Shown: piece after piece, positions 28,054 through 36,123 of the stretch | Layout: each line of letters begins with the position of its first letter | How positions within the stretch are numbered: the first letter of the stretch is position 1 | Assembly (NCBI RefSeq): GCF_001266615.1 | Contig: NZ_LGHZ01000040.1 | Span: 1 to 36,123 of the forward strand | Source of the DNA: Kluyvera genomosp. 1 | Lineage (GTDB): Bacteria; Pseudomonadota; Gammaproteobacteria; Enterobacterales; Enterobacteriaceae | DNA: 36,123 nt | Direction of reading: 5' to 3' | Notes under the pieces: model-generated | What the model was told of the DNA's origin: nothing | The model's database searches: none | Seen by the model: only the letters and a program-made list of their open reading frames with translations | Made by a program: the position numbers and the translations under genes

Positions 28054-31000
28054 TTACTCGTCTTCCAGCTCGATGTTGATACCCAGGGAACGGATTTCTT
28101 TCAACAGTACGTTGAAGGATTCCGGCATGCCCGGTTCCATCTGATGGTTACCATCTACGATGTTTTTATACATCTTAGTACGGCCATTCACGTCATCAGA
28201 CTTAACGGTGAGCATTTCCTGCAGGGTGTATGCCGCGCCATATGCTTCCAGCGCCCACACTTCCATCTCCCCGAAGCGCTGACCACCGAACTGTGCCTTA
28301 CCACCCAGCGGCTGCTGAGTAACCAGGCTGTAAGAACCGGTAGAACGCGCATGCATCTTGTCATCAACCAGGTGGTTCAGTTTCAGCATGTACATGTAAC
28401 CTACGGTTACCTGACGCTCAAACTGCTCACCGGTACGACCGTCGAACAGGGTAATCTGACCAGAAGAAGGCAGACCGCCGAGTTGCAGCAACTCTTTAAT
28501 TTCTGACTCTTTCGCACCATCGAAGACTGGTGTTGCGATTGGCATACCCTTACGCAGGTTTTCTGCCAGACGCAGCACTTCATCATCGCTGAAGGTGCTC
28601 AGGTCGACTTTCTGACGAACGTCGGTACCCAGATCGTAAGCACGCTGGATGAACTCGCGCAGTTTCGCGACTTCTTGCTGCTGTTTCAGCATGGCGTTGA
28701 TCTTATCGCCGATGCCTTTCGCAGCCATACCCAGGTGGGTCTCAAGGATCTGACCGATGTTCATACGCGATGGTACGCCCAGCGGGTTCAGTACGATATC
28801 TACCGGCGTACCGTTAGCATCGTGTGGCATATCTTCGATCGGGTTGATCTTGGAGATAACACCCTTGTTACCGTGACGACCTGCCATTTTGTCACCAGGC
28901 TGGATACGGCGTTTAACGGCCAGGTATACCTTAACAATCTTCAGCACACCCGGTGCCAGATCGTCGCCTTGGGTGATTTTGCGGCGTTTCGCTTCGAGTT
29001 TTTTCTCAAACTCGTGCTTCAGTTCGTCGTACTGCTCAGCCAGCTGTTCCAGCTGATTTTGTTTCTCTTCGTCGGTCAGGCCGAGTTCCAGCCAGCGATC
29101 GCGAGGCAGTTTGTCGAGCTTGTCAGCTTCAACACCGCCGGCAACCAGCACCGCGTAGATACGGCTAAACAGGCCAGCTTCGAGGATCTGCAGTTCTTCA
29201 GACAGGTCTTTCTTAGCCTGCTTCAGCTGCATCTCTTCGATTTCCAGCGCACGTTTGTCTTTTTCTACGCCATCGCGAGTAAAGACCTGAACGTCGATAA
29301 CGGTACCAGAAACACTGTTTGGTACGCGCAGAGAAGAGTCTTTAACGTCAGACGCTTTCTCACCGAAGATCGCACGCAGCAGCTTCTCTTCCGGGGTCAG
29401 CTGGGTTTCACCTTTCGGCGTTACCTTACCAACCAGAATGTCGCCACCGGTCACTTCAGCACCGATGTAGACGATACCGGATTCATCCAGTTTGGAGAGC
29501 GCAGCTTCACCCACGTTAGGGATGTCAGCGGTGATCTCTTCAGGCCCCAGCTTGGTGTCACGGGACACACATGCCAGTTCCTGAATGTGGATGGTGGTGA
29601 AACGGTCTTCCTGAACAACACGCTCGGATACGAGGATGGAGTCTTCGAAGTTGTAACCGTTCCATGGCATGAATGCCACGCGCATGTTCTGACCGAGCGC
29701 CAGCTCACCGAGGTCGGTAGATGGGCCATCAGCCAGCACGTCACCGCGCTCGATTGGCTCACCCAGAGACACACATGGCATCTGGTTAATACAGGTGTTC
29801 TGGTTAGAACGGGTGTATTTGGTCAGGTTGTAGATGTCGATACCCGCTTCGCCCGGATACATCTCGTCTTCGTTAACTTTGATAACGATACGGGATGCGT
29901 CGACGTACTGAACGGTACCGCCACGCTTAGCAACTGCAGTAACACCGGAGTCAACGGCAACAGCACGTTCCATACCGGTACCAACCAGCGGCTTATCAGC
30001 ACGCAGAGTTGGAACGGCCTGACGTTGCATGTTCGCACCCATCAATGCACGGTTGGCGTCATCGTGTTCCAGGAACGGGATCAGGGACGCACCGACGGAT
30101 ACCACCTGCTGGGTGGATACGTCCATGTAGTCAACCTGGTCGCGGCTGAAGAGGCTCGATTCGCCTTTGCTACGGCAAGTTACCAGGTCTTCTACAAAGT
30201 GGCCTTCGTCATCCAGGTTGGAGTTCGCCTGAGCGATGACGTAGTTACCTTCTTCGATAGCAGACAGGTAATGAATTTCGTCGGTTACCACACCATCGGT
30301 CACTTTACGATACGGAGTCTCGAGGAAGCCGTATTCGTTAGTCTGTGCGTACACGGACAGGGAGTTGATCAGACCGATGTTTGGACCTTCAGGCGTTTCG
30401 ATTGGACATACGCGACCGTAGTGAGTCGGGTGTACGTCTCGAACTTCGAAGCCTGCACGTTCACGGGTCAAACCGCCTGGGCCGAGGGCAGAGATACGAC
30501 GCTTGTGCGTGATCTCAGACAGCGGGTTGTTCTGGTCCATAAACTGAGAAAGCTGGCTGGAACCAAAGAACTCTTTCACTGCTGCAGAAATCGGCTTGGC
30601 GTTGATCATATCCTGAGGCATCAGGGTATCCAGATCGCCCAGAGACAGACGCTCTTTCACCGCACGTTCTACACGTACCAGGCCAACGCGGAATTGGTTT
30701 TCCGCCATTTCGCCTACGGAACGGATACGACGGTTGCCGAGGTGGTCGATATCATCGACTTCACCTTTACCGTTACGGATATCGATGAGCTTTTTCATCA
30801 CTTCGATGATGTCTTCTTTGCTCAGGATACCGGAACCTTCGATCTCATCGCGCAGCAGGGAACGGTTGAACTTCATACGACCGACCGCAGACAGGTCATA
30901 ACGGTCTTCGGAGAAGAACAAGTTCTCGAACAGGCTTTCTGCAGCTTCACGAGTCGGCGGCTCACCAGGGCGCATCATGCGGTAGATTTCTACCAGAGCG

Positions 31001-32082
31001 CTCAGGCGGTCGTTGGTTGGGTCGACACGGATAGTTTCAGAAATATATGCGCCGTGATCCAGATCGTTGGTGAACAGCGTTTCGATACGCTTGTGACCAG
31101 ACTGGCTCAGCTTAGCCAGCAGATCCAGGCTCAGCTCCATGTTCGCAGCACAGATTAGCTCACCGGTGGATTCGTCAACGTAGTCTTTCGCCGCAACTTT
31201 ACCTGCGATGTACTCAACTGGAACTTCGATATGTTTGATATCGTCTTTTTCCAGCTGGCGAATATGACGCGCAGTAATACGACGCGCTTTTTCTACGTAG
31301 ATTTTGCCATTCGCTTCGATGTCGAAGGAGGCAGTCTCACCGCGCAGGCGCTCTGGCACCAGTTCCATCTGCAGTTTGTTGTCGCGAATTTCGAAGACAA
31401 CTTTGTCAAAGAACAGGTCAAGGATCTGCTCAGTGGTGTACTGCAGGGCACGCAGAATGATGGTCGCAGGCAGTTTACGACGACGGTCGATACGGACAAA
31501 CAGGTTGTCTTTCGGATCGAACTCGAAGTCCAGCCAGGAACCACGGTAAGGAATGATACGCGCGTTATACAGCACTTTACCCGAAGAGTGGGTTTTACCC
31601 TTATCGGAGTCAAAGAAGACGCCTGGGCTACGGTGCAGCTGAGAAACGATAACACGCTCAGTACCGTTGATAACAAAGGTACCGTTGTCAGTCATGAGCG
31701 GAATTTCGCCCATGTAGACTTCTTGTTCTTTAATGTCTTTAACGGTGCCTTCCGGGGCTTCGCGCTCGTAGATCACCAGACGCAGTTTTACGCGCAGCGG
31801 TGCGGAATAAGTCACGCCACGAATCTGACATTCCTGAACGTCAAACACCGGTTCGCCCAGACGGTAGCTGACGTATTGCAGCTCCGAATAACCGCTGTAG
31901 CTTTTAATCGGGAATACGGAACGGAAAGCTGCTTCCAGACCATACTGACCTTCGGGATCTTGCTCGATAAACTTCTGGAACGAGTCAAGCTGGATAGAAA
32001 GGAGATAAGGTATGTCCAGAACCTGCGGACGTTTACCAAAATCCTTACGAATACGTTTTTTCTCGGTATAGGAGTAAACCAT
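28054..32082 (-). CDS. rpoB: RNA polymerase subunit beta
   Basis: This is the 1342-residue beta subunit. The start [16 protein letters not shown] at 32082 has GAGGAA upstream; the longer open frame (to 32181) reads through the leader and is not supported. The rifampicin pocket [16 protein letters not shown] followed by [16 protein letters not shown] is identical to sensitive E. coli (Asp516, His526, Arg529 and Ser531 present), so no standard resistance change is seen. The C-terminus has the [21 protein letters not shown] and [18 protein letters not shown] blocks. The attenuator at 32331-32363 lies between rplL and this gene. Confidence 0.99.
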   Translation of the reverse strand: MVYSYTEKKRIRKDFGKRPQVLDIPYLLSIQLDSFQKFIEQDPEGQYGLEAAFRSVFPIKSYSGYSELQYVSYRLGEPVFDVQECQIRGVTYSAPLRVKLRLVIYEREAPEGTVKDIKEQEVYMGEIPLMTDNGTFVINGTERVIVSQLHRSPGVFFDSDKGKTHSSGKVLYNARIIPYRGSWLDFEFDPKDNLFVRIDRRRKLPATIILRALQYTTEQILDLFFDKVVFEIRDNKLQMELVPERLRGETASFDIEANGKIYVEKARRITARHIRQLEKDDIKHIEVPVEYIAGKVAAKDYVDESTGELICAANMELSLDLLAKLSQSGHKRIETLFTNDLDHGAYISETIRVDPTNDRLSALVEIYRMMRPGEPPTREAAESLFENLFFSEDRYDLSAVGRMKFNRSLLRDEIEGSGILSKEDIIEVMKKLIDIRNGKGEVDDIDHLGNRRIRSVGEMAENQFRVGLVRVERAVKERLSLGDLDTLMPQDMINAKPISAAVKEFFGSSQLSQFMDQNNPLSEITHKRRISALGPGGLTRERAGFEVRDVHPTHYGRVCPIETPEGPNIGLINSLSVYAQTNEYGFLETPYRKVTDGVVTDEIHYLSAIEEGNYVIAQANSNLDDEGHFVEDLVTCRSKGESSLFSRDQVDYMDVSTQQVVSVGASLIPFLEHDDANRALMGANMQRQAVPTLRADKPLVGTGMERAVAVDSGVTAVAKRGGTVQYVDASRIVIKVNEDEMYPGEAGIDIYNLTKYTRSNQNTCINQMPCVSLGEPIERGDVLADGPSTDLGELALGQNMRVAFMPWNGYNFEDSILVSERVVQEDRFTTIHIQELACVSRDTKLGPEEITADIPNVGEAALSKLDESGIVYIGAEVTGGDILVGKVTPKGETQLTPEEKLLRAIFGEKASDVKDSSLRVPNSVSGTVIDVQVFTRDGVEKDKRALEIEEMQLKQAKKDLSEELQILEAGLFSRIYAVLVAGGVEADKLDKLPRDRWLELGLTDEEKQNQLEQLAEQYDELKHEFEKKLEAKRRKITQGDDLAPGVLKIVKVYLAVKRRIQPGDKMAGRHGNKGVISKINPIEDMPHDANGTPVDIVLNPLGVPSRMNIGQILETHLGMAAKGIGDKINAMLKQQQEVAKLREFIQRAYDLGTDVRQKVDLSTFSDDEVLRLAENLRKGMPIATPVFDGAKESEIKELLQLGGLPSSGQITLFDGRTGEQFERQVTVGYMYMLKLNHLVDDKMHARSTGSYSLVTQQPLGGKAQFGGQRFGEMEVWALEAYGAAYTLQEMLTVKSDDVNGRTKMYKNIVDGNHQMEPGMPESFNVLLKEIRSLGINIELEDE

Positions 32083-32330
32083 AGGGTTCCTCAGCTCGCT
32101 GACAAGTCGACGCATCTGTCCATTGGCAGACAGTTTGTGCAACACTATTTTGTTGACCGGAAAATGGAACACTTTCCGCAATACCTGTTGCTATCACGCT
32201 TAAACCATTTCATTGCGATTTACACAGAGCGAGCACCCTGTCGCAATATATTAAGTCGTCGATAGAAACAGGCATTGTCAGGACAGCCAGCAGTCAAACA
32301 GTGTGAAACGCTACTGGCGCCTTACAGCGC

Positions 32331-32363
32331 AAAATGGCTGGTGACTAAAAAGTCACCAGCCAT
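32331..32363 (-). terminator. rplL-rpoB attenuator hairpin
   Basis: On the minus strand ATGGCTGGTGACT (32363-32351) and AGTCACCAGCCAT (32346-32334) form a 13-base-pair stem with a four-base loop, then TTTTGCGC. In E. coli this attenuator stops most transcripts so that ribosomal proteins outnumber polymerase subunits. A smaller hairpin GCCTGA-loop-TCAGGC (32366-32381) precedes it. The rest of the 318-base gap to rpoB (32083-32330) has no gene; in E. coli it holds an RNase III cut site. Confidence 0.88.
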
Positions 32364-32400
32364 CGGCCTGATTTCTCAGGCTTCAACTAGAAAAGTTGGC

Positions 32401-32766
<366 letters not shown>

Positions 32767-32832
32767 TTAAATTGTTCCTGAAAATCAGAATAAGTTTATA
32801 CGTAAGCAAATACTTTACAAAGACAACCGCTA

Positions 32833-33330
32833 TTAAGCAGCTTCTTTCGCATCGCGTACAGCAGCCAGAGTGCGAACCAGTTTGCCAGCCGAAGCTTCTT
32901 TCATGGTTGCCATCAGGCGTGCAATTGCTTCTTCGTAGGTTGGCAGTGTAGCCAGGCGATCGATTTGCGATGCCGGGATCAACTCACCTTCAAAGGCTGC
33001 GGCTTTGACCTCAAATTTTGCATTCGCTTTCGCGAACTCTTTGAACAGACGAGCAGCTGCGCCCGGGTGTTCCATAGAGTATGCAATCAGGGTCGGACCA
33101 ACAAACGTGTCTTTCAAGCACTCGAATGGAGTACCTTCAACGACGCGGCGCAGCAGGGTGTTACGAACAACACGCATGTATACGCCAGCTTCACGACCTG
33201 CTTTACGCAGTTCAGTCATTTTGTCTACAGTTACGCCACGGGAATCCGCAACTACTGCAGACAGCGCGCCTTTGGCTACTTCGCTGACTTCAGCAACAAT
33301 CGCTTGTTTGTCTTGAAGATTTAAAGCCAT
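32833..33330 (-). CDS. rplJ: 50S ribosomal protein L10
   Basis: This is the 165-residue L10, which anchors L7/L12 dimers and binds 23S rRNA. The start [15 protein letters not shown] at 33330 was chosen over an upstream ATG because it has AGGAG at 33338-33342 and gives the standard length. The C-terminal helix that holds L12 dimers is present (the segment ending [10 protein letters not shown]). In E. coli the L10-L12 complex represses its own mRNA by binding the leader upstream. Confidence 0.97.
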   Translation of the reverse strand: MALNLQDKQAIVAEVSEVAKGALSAVVADSRGVTVDKMTELRKAGREAGVYMRVVRNTLLRRVVEGTPFECLKDTFVGPTLIAYSMEHPGAAARLFKEFAKANAKFEVKAAAFEGELIPASQIDRLATLPTYEEAIARLMATMKEASAGKLVRTLAAVRDAKEAA

Positions 33331-33623
33331 TAGCTTTGCTCCTGGATGTTTGCCGGAACTCATGTTCCGGAACTCACTTCACTCTCCCCAACGGAAAGAG
33401 CGTCTAAATACGGTGAGCAGAAACAAGCCAGAGTATTAAAAATAATCTTAGCGTTCTGTCACCGTCTACGCAGGGCATTAAGCTTCTTTCGAAACACCTG
33501 CGGTCTTCGACGGAGGCCTGGATAGGCCAGGCTCCAACGAACAAATCTTTTTATCTGCTAACTTTCGTTAACAAACGTGGGGGTAGAATTGTAGACAAAA
33601 CCACCGCCCACGTAAAGCTAATC
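33331..33623 (-). promoter_or_regulatory. rplJ leader with L10-L12 autoregulation region
   Basis: This 293-base gap closely resembles the E. coli rplJ leader. It includes the interrupted palindrome GGAGCCTGG/CCAGGCCTCC (33511-33534) and the direct repeat CCGGAACTCA (33353-33362 and 33367-33376). It should contain the promoter P-L10 and the translational operator for L10-L12. I could not place the promoter hexamers or the protein site exactly. Confidence 0.75.
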
Positions 33624-34790
<1,167 letters not shown>

Positions 34791-34840
34791 TCAAGGAGGC
34801 TCCCCGTGATAAAAATTCGTCTTACAGGCAGATGCCCATA

Positions 34841-34879
34841 AAAACAAAAGGCGCGAAATTGTATGCCAATTTCGCGCCT
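34841..34879 (-). terminator. secE-nusG operon terminator
   Basis: On the minus strand AGGCGCGAAATTG and CAATTTCGCGCCT (34879-34867 and 34861-34849) form a 13-base-pair stem with a five-base loop, followed by TTTGTTTTT. It is 39 bases after nusG. The promoter for rplKA should lie between here and 34761, but no clear hexamers were found. Confidence 0.93.
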
Positions 34880-34917
34880 CATGCAACGATTAGATCGATG
34901 CTTTTTTGATCGCCGTG

Positions 34918-35463
34918 TTACGCTTTCTCAACCTGAGCAAAGTCCAGTTCTACTGGGGTCGCACGACCGAAGATAGAAACGGACACTTTCAGGCGTGACT
35001 TCTCGTAATCCACTTCTTCAACAACGCCGTTGAAGTCAGCGAATGGACCATCGCTGACGCGAACCATTTCGCCTGGTTCGAACATTGTTTTCGGACGCGG
35101 CTTATCACCTACCTGCTGCAGGCGGTTCATGATCGCATCAACTTCTTTGTCGCTGATAGGCGCTGGGCGGTCAGATGTACCACCGATAAAGCCCATCACG
35201 CGAGGAACGCTACGTACCAGGTGCCAGCTTGCATCGTTCATCACCATCTGAACGAGCACGTAGCCCGGGAAGAATTTACGTTCGCTCTTACGACGTTGGC
35301 CGCCACGGATTTCGACAACTTCTTCTGTCGGAACCATAACTTCGCCAAACAGCTCTTCCATGTTTTGTAATTTGATATGCTCGCGCAGCGACGTGGCTAC
35401 ACGGCCTTCAAAACCGGAAAACGCCTGAACGACGTACCAACGCTTTTTAGGTGCTTCAGACAT
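34918..35463 (-). CDS. nusG: Transcription factor NusG
   Basis: This is the 181-residue elongation factor that binds polymerase beta' through its N-terminal NGN domain and binds Rho or S10 through its C-terminal KOW domain. The NGN part begins [18 protein letters not shown] and includes [12 protein letters not shown]. The KOW motif is [22 protein letters not shown]. It starts one base after the secE stop, so the two are translationally coupled. Confidence 0.99.
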   Translation of the reverse strand: MSEAPKKRWYVVQAFSGFEGRVATSLREHIKLQNMEELFGEVMVPTEEVVEIRGGQRRKSERKFFPGYVLVQMVMNDASWHLVRSVPRVMGFIGGTSDRPAPISDKEVDAIMNRLQQVGDKPRPKTMFEPGEMVRVSDGPFADFNGVVEEVDYEKSRLKVSVSIFGRATPVELDFAQVEKA

Positions 35464-35464
35464 C

Positions 35465-35848
35465 TTAGAACCTCAGGCCAGTGATAAAGGATACCAGGCG
35501 AACCAGAATACCATCCAGTCCCCACAGGATCAGTGACATTACCGCAGTGACCGCAGCAACGATCAGCGTAGTGTGCAGCGTTTCCTGGCGAGTCGGCCAA
35601 ATCACCTTACGAACTTCAGTTCTCGCTTCACGAGCAAACGCAACGGTCGCTTTGCCTTTCGTCGTCAACAGCGCGACACCACCCGCTGCAGCAATAATAA
35701 TTACTACGGCCAGCGCACGCAGCGGCAGCATCATGTCACGATAAAGGTAGTTACCTACGATTGCTACGATCAGCAATACGGCAACGGCTACCCACTTCAT
35801 CGCTTCCAGGCCGCGCCCGCTCCCTTGAGCTTCGGTATTCGCACTCAT
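35465..35848 (-). CDS. secE: Protein translocase subunit SecE
   Basis: This is the 127-residue inner-membrane subunit that holds SecY together. It has three predicted helices, two in the N-terminal half (about 20-40 and 45-62) and the essential third near 93-120. Before the third lies the conserved amphipathic segment [14 protein letters not shown]. It forms an operon with nusG. Confidence 0.98.
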   Translation of the reverse strand: MSANTEAQGSGRGLEAMKWVAVAVLLIVAIVGNYLYRDMMLPLRALAVVIIIAAAGGVALLTTKGKATVAFAREARTEVRKVIWPTRQETLHTTLIVAAVTAVMSLILWGLDGILVRLVSFITGLRF

Positions 35849-35962
35849 AAACCAACCTGTCAGAAGTATTCTACAAACATTTCCACCCCGCGAGTGCGAG
35901 GCGATCCAAACCGAAATTGAGTTTCGGACTAAACGCCCTCTACAGAGCCTGTCTCAGCAATG

Positions 35963-35991
35963 ATTATGGCAAAAATAATCACTGATGAGCC
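35963..35991 (-). promoter_or_regulatory. Candidate secE promoter
   Basis: Minus-strand GGCTCA (35991-35986), a 17-base spacer and CATAAT (35968-35963) lie about 115 bases before secE. The -10 box is a fair match and the -35 box is weak. Confidence 0.4.
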
Positions 35992-36014
35992 AGGTTCTGG
36001 TTCGACAGCGTATA

Positions 36015-36040
36015 AAAAGGGCATCAAATGATGCCCTTTT
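36015..36040. terminator. Terminator after tuf
   Basis: AAAAGGGCATCA and TGATGCCCTTTT form a 12-base-pair stem with flanking A and T runs, 31 bases after the tuf stop. On the minus strand it ends tuf transcripts before secE. Confidence 0.93.
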
Positions 36041-36070
36041 ATTGCGCATTGCGTCAAATAATATCAGCAA

Positions 36071-36100
36071 TTAGCTCATTACTTTGGCAACAACGCCCGC
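36071..36100 (-). CDS. tufB: Elongation factor Tu, last codons only (window edge)
   Basis: The minus strand ends AGVVAKVMS and a TAA stop, matching the C-terminus of EF-Tu (GVVAKVL plus a final residue in E. coli). Position upstream of secE is that of tufB. Everything before these ten codons is missing, because the sequence turns into library adapter at 36100. Base 36100 itself fits both the gene (an Ala codon) and the adapter. Confidence 0.85.
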   Translation of the reverse strand, partial: AGVVAKVMS

Positions 36101-36123
36101 TGTCTCTTATACACATCTGACGC
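36100..36123. other. Nextera/Tn5 library adapter (artefact, not genomic)
   Basis: CTGTCTCTTATACACATCT is the 19-base Tn5 mosaic end exactly, and it is followed by GACGC, the next bases of the Nextera read adapter. It interrupts the tuf coding sequence with no transposon behind it. This is untrimmed sequencing adapter at a contig end. Confidence 0.97.

Noticed and set aside
24630-31158. Very long open frames on the plus strand opposite rpoC and rpoB (over 600 and 800 codons)
   Set aside because: They are mirror images of the strong codon bias of rpoBC. They have no ribosome sites, no recognisable domains and Cys/Thr/Gln/Phe-rich composition typical of antisense frames.
33353-33376. Two copies of CCGGAACTCA as the start of a repeat array
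   Set aside because: Only two copies four bases apart, lying in the conserved rplJ leader; no CRISPR-like spacing or further units.
36100-36118. Real Tn5 or IS50 end
   Set aside because: The mosaic end is followed by adapter bases GACGC rather than transposon sequence, and it stands at the very end of the sequence.

Overview
The window is a stretch of core chromosome from an enterobacterium of the Enterobacteriaceae (Escherichia/Enterobacter/Klebsiella/Citrobacter neighbourhood). The evidence is near-identical gene order and protein lengths to the purHD-zraRS-hupA-hemE-thi-rpoBC block of E. coli, an rrnE-type P1 promoter at the left edge and a tuf 3' end at the right edge. The genus cannot be fixed from the sequence alone. 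Both edges fall in genes that are repeated in these genomes (an rRNA operon and tuf), which is where short-read assemblies break. The last 24 bases (36100-36123) are Nextera/Tn5 library adapter, not chromosome.

Layout. 1-371: an rrn P1 promoter firing leftward out of the window, back to back with the PurR-controlled purH promoter. 372-3266: purH-purD (purine synthesis). 3263-6658: the zinc/envelope-stress system zraSR (leftward) and zraP (rightward), with two sigma-54 promoters and a pair of ZraR boxes between them. 6662-11017: leftward genes nudC, hemE, nfi, yjaG, hupA and the lipoprotein yjaH. 11116-11601: rsd. 11655-17205: a TPP riboswitch followed by the tightly overlapping thiamine operon thiCEFSGH, ended by a strong terminator.

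17206-23700 is the accessory part. It lies between thiH and rpoC, where E. coli K-12 has only a small gene. It carries a membrane diguanylate cyclase with a sensory domain, an orphan lactose/chitobiose-class PTS IIB-IIA pair without a IIC permease, and, convergent to these, a complete ribose-family ABC sugar importer (binding protein, double ATPase, permease). The PTS pair and the ABC operon each have a good CRP site upstream. The ABC site is centred at -41.5 from a TATACT -10 box (class II geometry). A terminator hairpin sits inside the ABC operon just after the binding-protein gene.

23754-36100: the leftward transcription/translation block secE-nusG, rplK-rplA, rplJ-rplL-rpoB-rpoC, with the known leader and attenuator structures, then the last codons of tuf. 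RpoB is wild type across the rifampicin-resistance region.

I found no CRISPR array, tRNA, insertion sequence, prophage or toxin system. The least explained content is the thiH-rpoC island and its regulatory sites.
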